Assembly (NCBI RefSeq): GCF_011390835.1
Contig: NZ_JAABRQ010000008.1
Location: forward strand, 1-64,000
From: Hydrogenophaga sp.
Lineage (GTDB): Bacteria > Pseudomonadota > Gammaproteobacteria > Burkholderiales > Burkholderiaceae_C
Reading direction: 5' to 3'
DNA: 64,000 nucleotides
How positions within the stretch are numbered: position 1 is the first letter of the stretch; every line of letters starts with the position of its first letter. Under the pieces are notes generated by a model. That model was not told the origin of the DNA. It saw only the letters and a program-made list of their open reading frames with translations, and made no database searches. Position numbers and translations under genes: made by a program. Below are positions 1 through 8,495 of this stretch, in pieces.

Positions 1-308
1 GCACCTCGCTCAAAACGGGTGCCATGATTTTATTTTTGAACAGGCATGCCGTGAAGCGTTTTCACACAGCCTCGGCCCAAAGCCGTCGCTGCTGAGCGGC
101 CGCTGTGGAGCAGGCTGCACTCCATCGCCCACGCCTCGCAGCGGCCGCCTGCGGCGGGCCACGGGTCAAGCGCCCGAACCGTGCATCGGTTGTCGTCGCG
201 TCCGTCGGATCCGGCAGGGCTGCGGTCGTTCGGATCCTCGCCGTCGGAGAAGCGCTGCGGGATGGCCAGATCGCGGGCGCCGTTCGGAAGACACGTTGAG
301 TTCGCTGA

Positions 309-476
309 CGCACAGACACCATCAGGAAGTACGCGTTTCGCTATTTGGACCAAGTGCAGTACCTGTTCAATCACCGATTGAATCTGCGCAACGTCCTCAA
401 GCTCTTGGCGAGGGCGTCCTCTCAGACTCTGCCTTGCCCTCTTCGAACAGTTCGAGTGGCTGAACCATCTTGCTGA
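309..476 (+). pseudogene. C-terminal remnant of an ISXO2-like (IS1595 family) transposase
   Basis: The frame opening at 309 translates to about 55 residues ending at TGA 474-476. It contains KYAFRYLDQVQYLFNHR, then a leucine-rich stretch and LPCPLRTVRVAEPSC. This matches the C-terminal pattern of IS1595/ISXO2-type transposases, which end in a tyrosine/arginine-rich RYL..Y.FN.R segment, a leucine-rich helix and a P-x-R-x-x-x-x-AE tail. The frame is closed by a stop at 306-308. The catalytic DDE/N part and the zinc-binding N-terminus are absent, so this is a dead fragment. I could not define terminal inverted repeats. Family assignment is from pattern memory only. Confidence 0.55.
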
Positions 477-855
477 ACAGGATGGACGTTGGGCTAAGAC
501 CGCCTTCGTTTTCCCGTCGATAGACGGCCCTTAGAAGCAGCACTACCTCAGATCCGGAGAGTCTTTTCGCCGGTATCACGAAAGACGTTTAGTCGACCTA
601 CTTCAATTCGATTTCGCCGATCAAGGCTTTCATTTGCCGATCTCCCGGCGCTGCGCCACGATGATCCCGTTGGTTAGATTGCCAACGCGCGGATCCTCGG
701 TCTGCGCTCTCTCGTCGGCGGGACGGCGGTCGAATGACCCGGAATCATCGTCCGAATCAACGAGACTTCGCCCACCGTGTCCCGGCTTCGGACCAGCCAG
801 ATCGGCCCGTCATGAATGACGGCACAGCACTGGCCAGTGCGCCCCTGCTCCGCCC
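477..855. other. Stretch with no supportable gene
   Basis: Between the transposase remnant and the microprotein gene, all open frames are short, lack ribosome binding sites and give arginine/serine/proline-rich translations typical of random GC-rich reading. The stretch is less GC-rich than the window average in its first half, which fits decayed or foreign DNA. Bases 1-308 look the same. Confidence 0.5.
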
Positions 856-930
856 TCAACGCAGGCCGAAGTACCCGGCAATAAACAAGACGATGACGAC
901 GAGTCCGACGATATAAATGATTCGATTCAT
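856..930 (-). CDS. 24-residue membrane microprotein
   Basis: A 75-nt frame on the minus strand encodes MNRIIYIVGLVVIVLFIAGY followed by FGLR and a TGA stop. It starts at ATG 928-930 with TTGGAG seven bases upstream, a good ribosome binding site. The peptide is a single hydrophobic helix of about 18 residues with basic residues at both ends. That is the layout of very small inner-membrane proteins, and I recall similar NRIIYIVGL-type peptides, usually unnamed, in beta- and gammaproteobacteria. No partner gene lies next to it. Function is unknown. The alternative is a chance hydrophobic frame, but start, RBS, length and ending are all coherent. Confidence 0.6.
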   Translation of the reverse strand: MNRIIYIVGLVVIVLFIAGYFGLR

Positions 931-1146
931 GGTTCAACTCCAAGGGTGGGCCAATGAGCGGATTGCCCGCCGGAAAGGCGGCTGACGCAGACAGCTCTGG
1001 AATGACTGCCTCGTCGTTTCCATGATCTCTCTGCACACACTTGCGGTCTGTTCGGTGACGCACATGGCGGACTTGCATTCGCAACTCAATGCACGGCCCG
1101 GGTCGTGCGTTACAGGCCCGGCTGCCTTCTAACGGGAGATCGACGA

Positions 1147-1690
1147 TCAGGCGGACGTGTCGGTGCCGACCACGATGCGCGAGTCTCTTGTAAAGCGGCA
1201 GGGCGGAATTTCGAGATTCGTCGGTGCTGGCTTATTCTTGAACACCCGACCGGCACCATCGAAGGTGGACCCGTGGCACGCGCAGAAGAAGCCACCCGGC
1301 CAGTCGGCCGGCAGGCTGGGGTTGGCCGCGCCTGCCGGAGCCTTGTTGGGCGAACAGACCAGGTGCGTGCAGATGCCTACCGCCACGAAGAGTTCGGGCT
1401 TGATGGCGCGTGCCGTGTTGCGTGCGTAGTCGGGTTGCTGGTCTCGTTCTGACTGTGGGTCGTCGAGATCGGCATCGTGACCCAGCAACGCCACCTGCAT
1501 TTCTGGCGTGCGCCGTATCACCCACACCGGCTTGCCGCGCCACCCCACGGTCTTGCTGCCACCAGGGGGAGTGTCAGACAGGCCAACCTGCACCGGGCCC
1601 GCCAGCCGCCTTGGCGCGTTCGCTCGGTGCGAAGGAGTACGCCTGGCAGCACCCCCAGGCGCAGGCCTGGGTGAAGCCGCGCCTATTCAA
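1147..1690 (-). pseudogene. petA: Truncated Rieske iron-sulfur protein (petA) pseudogene
   Basis: The open part (GTG at 1593 down to the stop at 1147, about 148 residues) is clearly the soluble domain of the ubiquinol-cytochrome c reductase iron-sulfur subunit. It has WRGKPVWVIRRTPEM, then ICTHLVCSP (cluster box 1), GGFFCACHGSTFDGAGRVFK (box 2) and the NKPAPTNLEIPP ending. Upstream, the SFAPSERAKAAGGP segment sits in another frame, so a frameshift separates it from the rest. The Tat signal, the membrane anchor and the first part of the gene are missing. Both cluster boxes carry substitutions: CTHLVC where CTHLGC is usual, and CACHGS where CPCHGS is usual. No cytochrome b or c1 gene is nearby. 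It is best read as a relic of a displaced copy of petA. Confidence 0.8.
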
Positions 1691-1710
1691 CCATCCAACC
1701 AGGCAAGCTC

Positions 1711-2143
1711 ATGACAATCGATACCGACACATTGAGCACTCCCGAGACCGCCGAGGTCGAGGCCGCTACCGCACCATCGTCGACCTGAAGCAGCACCTGC
1801 ACGCCAACGGCAAGCGCGTCATCAAGGTGTTCCTGCACCTGCTGAAAGAGGAGCAGCGCCAGCGCCTGCTGGCGCGCATCGACGAGACCGACAAGAACTG
1901 GAGTTCAGCGCGGCCGACATCGCCGAGCGCAAGTTGTGGGACGCGTACATGCATGGCCACAAACGCACCCTGGGCGCGACCATCACCGCCGACTCGCCCT
2001 GGTTCATCATGCCGGCCGACGCCAAGGATCACGCGCGGCTGATCTCGCTCGATGCACTGGAGGGTATGGAGATGAGCTACCCGGTGATCAGCGCGGCCTG
2101 CAAACGCGAGCTGCAGGCAATTCGCAGGCAGCTGGCGAAGTGA
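1711..2143 (+). pseudogene. Decayed polyphosphate kinase 2 (PPK2) fragment
   Basis: Three successive frames carry pieces of one PPK2-family protein. ATG 1711 gives a short start (MTIDTDTLSTPETAEVEA) that runs into a stop. From about 1760 another frame reads RYRTIVDLKQHLHANGKRVI then KVFLHLLKEEQRQRLLARID, the conserved C-terminal PPK2 segment. From about 1905 a third frame reads AERKLWDAYMHG, PWFIMPADAKDHARL and a basic C-terminus ending at 2143. The central region with Walker A and B motifs is deleted (well over 100 residues), so no enzyme can be made. Intact PPK2 transfers phosphate between polyphosphate and nucleotides. Confidence 0.72.
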
Positions 2144-2214
2144 GTGGACGCAGGTTCGCGCGGGTGAGGCATTTCACGTCATGATGACCGGTACGAATTT
2201 TCCATATAGCGCCT

Positions 2215-4203
2215 GTGCAAGCCCTGATCGACTTCCTCACCCAGCACTCCGCTCTGGCGCCTGGCTTGGTATTCGCCGCGGCTTTGCTGGAGTCGGTCGC
2301 CGTAGTCGGCACAGTTGTACCAGGCAGTTCGGTGGTCTTCGCAGCCGGCGTCCTGATCGGTCTTCAGGTCATTGATCCATGGTGGGCTGCTGGGGTAGCC
2401 GTGATTGGCGCGACGCTAGGTGACGGCTTCAGCTTCTGGCTCGGTCGCCACTACCACGAAAGGCTTCGCACCTGGTGGCCTCTGAGCACCCATCCCGAAT
2501 GGCTTGCGCGCGGGCAGGCGCACTTTGCAGCGCACGGCGGCAAGAGCGTGTTCCTGGGCCGGTTCCTTGGGCCTGTGCGTGCCATCGTCCCCGTGGTAGC
2601 AGGCATGTCCGACATGCCGGTGCTCAGGTTCACGCTGGTGAATGTGCTGTCTGCCATCGCCTGGTCTGCAGCACACCTGGCACCGGGTGCGCTCTTTGGT
2701 GCTTCGCTGCAGTTGGCCGGTGCCGTGAGTTCCCGCCTGCTCATCCTCCTGGCAGGGATGGTCGGGGTCATCTGGCTGTGCAGCGTGTTGTTGCGCATTA
2801 CCCATCGACACGCATGGCCGTTCGTCAGCCGTCAGCGCGATCAGCTGGTGGCCTGGGCGCGTGCCAGAACCGGCGTACTGCCGCGGGTCGTCCAGTCGCT
2901 GCTCGACCCCGAGTGGCCGGAGTCGATCGGGCTACTTACAGCAGCTGTGATGTTGCTCGGCGGAGCCTGGATGTTCCTTGGCATCCTCGAAGACGTGGTG
3001 TCGGGTGATCCACTGGTGCGGTTCGACCAACTCGTGTTCAAGACCCTGCAGGCGTTGCGCACGGTCCCGGTCGACGACCTGATGATTGTCGCCACCGAAC
3101 TGGGAAGTGCCCTGGTTGCAATCGCCGTCATCGCCGCAGTATCGGTGGTGCTGGCGTCTAAGCGCTGCTGGCGCACACTGGCCTACTGGTTGACAGCCGT
3201 CGGTTTCGCACAGGCGCTGGTCTGGATGCTGAAGATGGCGTTGGAACGTGCGCGGCCAATCGCCATGTACGACGGCGCCGACCAGTTCTCATTCCCGAGC
3301 GGGCACGCCGCGTCAAGCATCGTGCTCTACGGTTTCCTGGCTTTTCTGCTGGCGCAAGGGAGGAGGCCCAAGCTCAGACTCGCTATCACGCTGCTGGCGG
3401 CAGGGCTGGTCGGGCTTATCGCATTCTCGCGTCTGTATCTCGGTGCGCACTGGTTGTCGGACGTGCTCGCCAGTCTGAGTCTGGGCACGGCCTGGGTAGC
3501 ACTGCTCAGCATCGCTTACCTGCAGCATGTGCGCACAGAACGCCTGCCGGCACGCGCCTTGTCGTTCAGCGCCTTGGGGGCGCTGATCGTGGCGGGGGCC
3601 GCAGTGGTTCTGACACATCATGCGGCCGACACCGCCCAGTACGCGCCCCGCCAACCCTCTCCCCCAGATCTTCTGGCCGATTGGCAAGTTGAGGGATGGC
3701 AGCGTCTGCCTGCTCGTCGAACCGAGGTGGACGGTGACCATGAGGAGCCGCTGTCAGTGCAGTGGGCAGGTACAGCGAATGGGATCACGCAAGAACTCGA
3801 AGCAGGCGGGTGGCGCATACCACCGCCTTGGACGCTGCGCACGACGCTGTCTTGGCTGTTGCCGTCCGCCACCTTCGGGCAACTCCCGGTGCTGGTGAAG
3901 CTTCACCAGGGCGAGAGGCCGACCATCAGTTTCGAGCGGGAACTGGACCCGTCGCATCGCCTGGTGATTCGCCTTTGGCCAACGTCCTACCAGGTCGGTT
4001 CGGCAAACGATCTACCGGAGGCGCTGTGGATCGGGATGGTGACCCTTGAACGCTTGGAGCGTCTGGCCGGAATGGCAACGATGGCGATGACCACTCAGGA
4101 TTTCGGCATGCCGACGACACAGCTTGTGCAATCACTGCAGGCCCAAGGCCTGCACCTCGACATCAAGCGCCGGGACAAGGTGGCTGTGTTGCTGCTGCGC
4201 TGA
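2215..4203 (+). CDS. Fused DedA / PAP2 phosphatase / LssY_C membrane protein
   Basis: This 662-residue protein has three parts. Residues 1-190 are a DedA/SNARE-associated membrane domain (ESVAVVGTVVPGSS and GRFLGPVRAIVPVVAGM are typical). Residues about 230-440 are a PAP2 phosphatase with all three motifs: K340..R347-P348, P361-S-G-H364, and S405-R406..H411..D414. Residues about 490-662 are an LssY-like C-terminal domain (WQVEGWQRLPARR, RLVIRLWPTSYQ). Known relatives act on lipid phosphates or undecaprenyl pyrophosphate at the inner membrane, and DedA proteins are linked to lipid translocation. The substrate here is inferred only. The start is GTG with no strong RBS; nearby ATGs are in another frame. 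It appears monocistronic and follows the ppk2 remnant. Confidence 0.88.
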   Translation: MQALIDFLTQHSALAPGLVFAAALLESVAVVGTVVPGSSVVFAAGVLIGLQVIDPWWAAGVAVIGATLGDGFSFWLGRHYHERLRTWWPLSTHPEWLARGQAHFAAHGGKSVFLGRFLGPVRAIVPVVAGMSDMPVLRFTLVNVLSAIAWSAAHLAPGALFGASLQLAGAVSSRLLILLAGMVGVIWLCSVLLRITHRHAWPFVSRQRDQLVAWARARTGVLPRVVQSLLDPEWPESIGLLTAAVMLLGGAWMFLGILEDVVSGDPLVRFDQLVFKTLQALRTVPVDDLMIVATELGSALVAIAVIAAVSVVLASKRCWRTLAYWLTAVGFAQALVWMLKMALERARPIAMYDGADQFSFPSGHAASSIVLYGFLAFLLAQGRRPKLRLAITLLAAGLVGLIAFSRLYLGAHWLSDVLASLSLGTAWVALLSIAYLQHVRTERLPARALSFSALGALIVAGAAVVLTHHAADTAQYAPRQPSPPDLLADWQVEGWQRLPARRTEVDGDHEEPLSVQWAGTANGITQELEAGGWRIPPPWTLRTTLSWLLPSATFGQLPVLVKLHQGERPTISFERELDPSHRLVIRLWPTSYQVGSANDLPEALWIGMVTLERLERLAGMATMAMTTQDFGMPTTQLVQSLQAQGLHLDIKRRDKVAVLLLR

Positions 4204-4954
4204 GAGGCGACCGGTGGCGCCCGAGATGCTCGCGTTTGGGGTCGGCGCCGCTGCAGGCAGCCGACGGGGACCCTTGGTGATGGCTATGTTCAGGTGCCCA
4301 CTTCCAGCTGTCAAAAAGGACAAGTGCCGTCCGTAGCAGGTGCGGGTCGCAGACCCGAGCGCCTGAACCGGGCAGCCACGAGAGCCCGCTGTTGGCTGGT
4401 ATCCGCCCCTTACGGCGGTCTTGTGAAGCCCTCTGCTGGAGTTCTTTGCCTCCCCGCCGACGGCCCACACCAACGCGAAGCAAGCTTTCGAAGGTCAGTT
4501 GCGCGAGCTCGAATGATCGTCCCAAGAACTTGGCAATAGTTCCAAAGAATGACCGGGGAGGAGCGCGCAACCAGCGTATGACTGGGGACACCTCAGAACT
4601 TGAGGAATCGCCCGTCTCCAGCGACTCGGTATTGGGTACTGTGCGCGCCTGCTCGTCGAGCGTCCGGCAGCCATTGATGGCATCGATCAAGAATCTGCGG
4701 GGAGCACTCCGGTGGTGGTACCAGGCACCCAGATCCCGGTTGTCCAGGTGGTGCACAAGGCACAGGGATGAGACTTTGCATTCGGGTCAAGCAGATTGAG
4801 CGAGAGCAGCCCATCAACGACAACCCACAGGGGGTCAAACGGCCGCCACGAACAAGGCCGCGCTTGTGTGGTGCACCGCACAGTCTGGCGCGCATGACCC
4901 GCCTACATTCATCTCAAACTGACCACCAACTTTTACAGGTGCCGCAATTTTTCC
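4204..4954. other. Unassigned 750-bp stretch
   Basis: I find no gene here. The longest minus frame (about 4163-4756) has no RBS and no recognisable domain, and competing frames of similar length exist on both strands. Base composition is lower in GC than in the flanking genes, which is consistent with old insertions or eroded sequence. Confidence 0.5.
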
Positions 4955-5296
4955 GTGGCTAACTATTTTCACACCCACCCTTCGCCCGCCGCACTTTCAA
5001 GCCACACGGCCAAGGCGCATGGGGGGCCCTCCGGCCTGTGGTCAGTCGGACGATCGCGGTGGTTGCTCGGCACGCTCTCGGTGACGCTGGTGATCAGCAT
5101 GCTGCTGGCTTACTACAACGTGGTACGTCGTGCTGCGGACCAGAGCGCTTTGCGCAAGCAAGCAGTGGCCGCACGGTCTCAGGCCACCTGGCACTGCACG
5201 CTACAGCCAAGCGTCCTGGCACGTCAAGACTGCCTGCGGGCCATTCCCAAGCTGCTGGCCGATGGTGACATTCCTACTGTGCTGGTGTCACAGTGA
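4955..5296 (+). CDS. Small single-pass membrane protein, unknown function
   Basis: 113 residues starting at GTG 4955. After a hydrophilic N-terminus of about 40 residues comes one membrane segment, near residues 44-60 (LLGTLSVTLVISMLLAYY). A basic region and a small tail with two cysteines (TWHC, RQDC) follow. This gives an N-in, C-out topology with a short periplasmic domain. I recognise no family. The 3' end overlaps the convergent gene at 5274-5669 by about 23 bp. The RBS before the GTG is weak, so the start is uncertain. Confidence 0.45.
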   Translation: MANYFHTHPSPAALSSHTAKAHGGPSGLWSVGRSRWLLGTLSVTLVISMLLAYYNVVRRAADQSALRKQAVAARSQATWHCTLQPSVLARQDCLRAIPKLLADGDIPTVLVSQ

Positions 5297-5669
5297 TGCT
5301 TTTGCGCAAGAGCCCACCTGCCTGGATTCCGCTGGTGACATCACCCTGACCAATGATGCGTGCTTCGCAGGCCACGCGATCATCCCCCTGATGCACAACG
5401 CAGCGTCGTAACGCATTGCGTTGGTATTGCGGCGCGTTGGTGTGGAGAGTGCCGCGTTTCGCTTCGGCCAGGGCGCTACCCGCCTCCCGGCGGCAGGTGG
5501 CAGCGCTCTGGTTGGACTGGCCGCTGTTGCAAATGGCCATGTCCTGCCGGTAGCGCGCCTGCGCCTGGGTCTGCTCGTTTGGCGATTCAGCCAGCGCGTT
5601 AGCGGCAAAAACCAATGTCATCAACGCCGACAGGGTGAGATAACGAAAGATTGAAGATGCGGTTGTCAT
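5274..5669 (-). CDS. Small secreted protein with cysteine pairs, unknown function
   Basis: 131 residues. It has a clear signal peptide (MTTASSIFRYLTLSALMTLVFAANALA, cleavage probably after ALA at 27). The mature domain reads YRQDMAICNSGQSNQSAATC, then REAGSALAEAKRG and RRCVVHQGDDRVACEARI, with two C-x(n)-C pairs that could form disulfides in the periplasm. AGGAAAG lies about 6 nt before the ATG. I recall similar unnamed exported proteins in Comamonadaceae but know no function. It is convergent with, and slightly overlaps, the membrane protein gene at 4955-5296. Confidence 0.7.
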   Translation of the reverse strand: MTTASSIFRYLTLSALMTLVFAANALAESPNEQTQAQARYRQDMAICNSGQSNQSAATCRREAGSALAEAKRGTLHTNAPQYQRNALRRCVVHQGDDRVACEARIIGQGDVTSGIQAGGLLRKSITVTPAQ

Positions 5670-5910
5670 ACGGTGCTTTCCTGAGTGGGAAGAGGCTCAG
5701 ACGAACGTGCTCTGCGGCGGTTGCCCGCCCTGTCACCCACGTTGGATGTCGACTGGTTCTGTAGCGTTGAGATGTGGCCAAATGGCCACATCCACGTTCA
5801 TCGGAATCGTGTCAACCTGGACGCGCCAATGTGTGCCCTGCCTGAGCAGCACCCAGATTCACCCGCTAGTGCCAACAGGTGGCAACACCTGTTCAGCACC
5901 CCTGCTGCCG

Positions 5911-6144
5911 CTACTGCGCCGGGACGATGACGACTGCGCCACCGGTTGTGACACCCGTGGCACCTGTATAGCCCGTTGCCCCGGTATCGCCCGTGGCACC
6001 TGTCGCGCCCGCGCCACCCGTTGCCCCTGTGTACCCCGTGGCGCCGGTCGCGCCTGTTGCGCCCGCAGGACCAGCAGGCGCCGAAATGCATCCGGCCAAT
6101 GCCAGTGCTGCAGCACCTGCCAACAGCAGTTTTGAAGTTTTCAT
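5911..6144 (-). CDS. Collagen-like lipoprotein (GAT/GYT/GDT triplet repeats)
   Basis: 77 residues from ATG 6142-6144, preceded by AAAGGA. Residues 1-18 are a lipoprotein signal peptide with lipobox LAGC, so Cys19 is the lipidated residue. Residues 25-65 are an almost uninterrupted run of Gly-X-Thr/Ala triplets ([20 protein letters not shown] and onward), followed by a short hydrophobic tail [10 protein letters not shown]. Short bacterial collagen-like repeats can trimerise. The domain here is too short for a classical collagen fibre and lacks a globular head, so the role could be envelope-structural or adhesive, which is inference. A longer frame extends upstream to 6267, but RBS and signal peptide select 6144. 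Low-complexity repeats make this gene prone to length change. Confidence 0.75.
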   Translation of the reverse strand: MKTSKLLLAGAAALALAGCISAPAGPAGATGATGATGYTGATGGAGATGATGDTGATGYTGATGVTTGGAVVIVPAQ

Positions 6145-7134
6145 GATGGTTCCTTTGGGTTGATTTACACGCCGCCTTTTTCGTCTGACTGCGGTCACCG
6201 GCAAGGAGATGACCGTACCTGCAGCTGATGAGAAGTGACGACAGGGCAGATTACGTCGTGCGGCCAAACGTGTCGGTACGCTGCGCCACGCACCCTAAGC
6301 TCGCAGGCATCAACCGCCAGCAACTCTCAAACAGCCAGTCCTAGGTGGATATAGTGCCGTGGCGCCTTGGTGTAGAAGCGAACAGGCGGCGCGCGCGCAA
6401 CGCATCACTATGCGTGGACATCCTCCCCATCGCACCAAGGACACCATGACACAAGCGATCAAGCCAGCGCGGCTGGAGACGTTGAAGGCGCTTTTGAAGG
6501 GCATTTGACGACGATTCAGTGACCGCTAACCGGCCATCAGTTTCGCAAGTCGAAAGACCAGGAATGGTCGAGATGTTGAGTTCGCCGACTCGAAGACCGG
6601 CCGTTCAGTCAGCGCCTGATCGTATGGCTGCTATCGGCGGGTGGCCGCGAACCGGCGATCCCGGCCAGCAACGGCCTCTCACCAGGGGTGAGCTTCCCGG
6701 CAACCGATCCGGGCACATTCGGGCCGCAGGAATTCATGCATCGCATGGCGGGACTGATGGCATCGAAGCGCCAAGCGCGGCGGCCAACCTGAAGCGGCTA
6801 CGGCAGTGCCCTGAAAGTGATTTCCGCGAAGGAAGCTCGCCTCGGGCTGCCTGAGCGGCTGCAGGCCTCTCGATCTTGGCGCACCAAGTCAGCTGGCGTA
6901 GCGAGCCGCAGGCCGCTGTGCGGCAGTTCAAGACTGGCAGAAGCCGTTCGGACTTGGCGCACGGATGTCGGCGGTTGCCGAGACCGTTCAACTCGGGTTC
7001 GCTGGGCCGCGGACCGCTAATCGACGATCGCCAGCCGTCGAACGGATCGCGGCCAACGTCAACGTGCGCTCGTGTGCCGACGGTGGTCGGCGGCCTGCAA
7101 GGCGCAGGCGCGGCGGCACGCACGGAGACGCTCA
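6145..7134. other. Non-coding or eroded 990-bp stretch
   Basis: No frame has a convincing start, RBS and protein-like composition. A 20-codon frame at 6446-6508 (MTQAIKPARLETLKALLKGI) is the only piece with natural-looking sequence, and it may be the start of a lost gene. From about 6519 the DNA is rich in short GC-rich words resembling eroded intergenic repeats, but I could not prove a repeat unit inside this window. Confidence 0.5.
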
Positions 7135-8145
7135 CTACTCCTTCGGCGCGCTCGGGTCCAGCAGGTCGGGCGCGGTGCGCGACTTCGGTTCGGCATCGAT
7201 TTGCGGTGACAGGTCGTCGATGACGCGGGTGTCGACCGGGCTCTTGGTCGACGGCGCACGCGGAGGTCGCGGCGGTGCCGGCGGCGCAGCCACCAGCTCG
7301 GCGCGGTCGCTCAACTGCACCCGATAGATCGGCTCCGGCATGTCCATGTCGGCCACTTCGAGCGCGAGCTTGACGGTGCGGATGGCCTCGCTGCGGACCA
7401 TCAGGAAATCGTGCAAGCGCTGGTCGACCCAGCCGAGAAACCGCACCTGCACGTTCGAGTCACCCAACGCGGCGATGTAGGCGCGCGGTGGCGGCGTCTG
7501 CATCACACCTGGCAGGCGTAACAGTTCCGCCGTGCCGATGTGCTGTGCCGTCACGAGGTCTTCGCCGACCCCGATGCCCACGTCGAACTCGAAACGCCGG
7601 CTCGGATTGCGCGTGTAGTTGAGCGTGACGCTGCGGAACACCAGCGCGTTGGGCAACCGCAGGTGGTTGCCGTCGAGCGTCATCAGGATCGTGGCGCGCG
7701 AAGTCATCGAGACCACGACGCCCTCGTTGCCGTCGATCACGACGTGATCGCGCGGCGAGAAGGGTTGGCGCAGGCTCATGAGGATGCCAGCTAGGTAGTT
7801 CTCCAGCGTGTCCTTGAACGCGAAGCCGATCGCTACGCCCAGCACGCCGGCAGTGCCGAGCAGCGCGCCGACGAGCGCGGTGGCGTTCAAGATCTCCAGC
7901 GCCACGAGCACGCCCAGTAGCGTCACACCCCACCGCACGGTGGTACGCGCCAAGTCGCGCATGAAGGGGTTGCGCTGCGACACGCGGTCCAGCAACGTGC
8001 GCCGCGAAAACCAGCCACCGAGCAGCCAGCAGACCCACACCGCCACCAGTGACAGCGCCAGCAGAGGCAACGCCGCGATCAGTCCGTAGGCCTCGCTCAG
8101 CAGGCGCTGAACGACGAGGTCGAAGTCGAATGCGGGCATGGCCAT
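7135..8145 (-). CDS. MscS-family small-conductance mechanosensitive channel
   Basis: 336 residues. Three membrane segments lie in the first 125 residues (about 15-40, 65-85 and 92-115). The third is the pore-lining, Ala/Gly-rich helix (ALLGTAGVLGVAIGFAFKD). A beta domain follows (PFSPRDHVVIDGNEGVVVSM, then LRLPNALVF, the MscS signature region), then the alpha/beta cytoplasmic domain. The C-terminal tail from about 290 is long, proline-rich and charged, and is probably disordered. These channels open on membrane tension and release solutes during osmotic downshock. Two in-frame ATGs (8145, 8139) are possible starts and neither has a strong RBS. Confidence 0.9.
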   Translation of the reverse strand: MAMPAFDFDLVVQRLLSEAYGLIAALPLLALSLVAVWVCWLLGGWFSRRTLLDRVSQRNPFMRDLARTTVRWGVTLLGVLVALEILNATALVGALLGTAGVLGVAIGFAFKDTLENYLAGILMSLRQPFSPRDHVVIDGNEGVVVSMTSRATILMTLDGNHLRLPNALVFRSVTLNYTRNPSRRFEFDVGIGVGEDLVTAQHIGTAELLRLPGVMQTPPPRAYIAALGDSNVQVRFLGWVDQRLHDFLMVRSEAIRTVKLALEVADMDMPEPIYRVQLSDRAELVAAPPAPPRPPRAPSTKSPVDTRVIDDLSPQIDAEPKSRTAPDLLDPSAPKE

Positions 8146-8495
8146 GGTGAACTAGTTTAGACGCTGAGTGCCGCGGCCAATGGCCCATGACCTCCATCAA
8201 CCAGCGTCCGCTGCGGCTGCCAGCGGCTCGATCGGCCGACCCTTCGCCTGCAACTGCGCGAATTCGGTGTCCAGAGCAGCAGTCATTGGATGGGCTGTCT
8301 ACAGTGCTCGCCGAGCGCCGACCGTACACGCCGCATCGCTGCCGACTAACTCATGGCGAACGTCCGCTGACTGGCGTCGAGGTTCCGCGCTAACAGCAGG
8401 CTGTCGTGCTGATCCTGCGAACGGCGGCTTCAGGGCAAACAATCCGGGCTGCCGTCCGACTGGAATGGGTGGCGGATTCAACCGGTCAATGATGC
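8146..8495. other. Intergenic stretch without a gene
   Basis: 350 bp between the glutamate dehydrogenase stop and the MscS start, both on the minus strand. The only open frames are arginine/alanine-rich and lack RBSs. It may contain the MscS promoter, but no clear -10/-35 pair stands out. Confidence 0.5.

Noticed and set aside
5911-6144. Triplet-repeat region considered as a CRISPR or DNA satellite
   Set aside because: Periodicity is 9 nt following Gly-X-Thr codons, with no spacers, so it is a protein repeat.
6446-6508. 20-codon frame MTQAIKPARLETLKALLKGI
   Set aside because: Natural-looking and preceded by AAGG, but too short and without known relatives. It may be the start of a lost gene.
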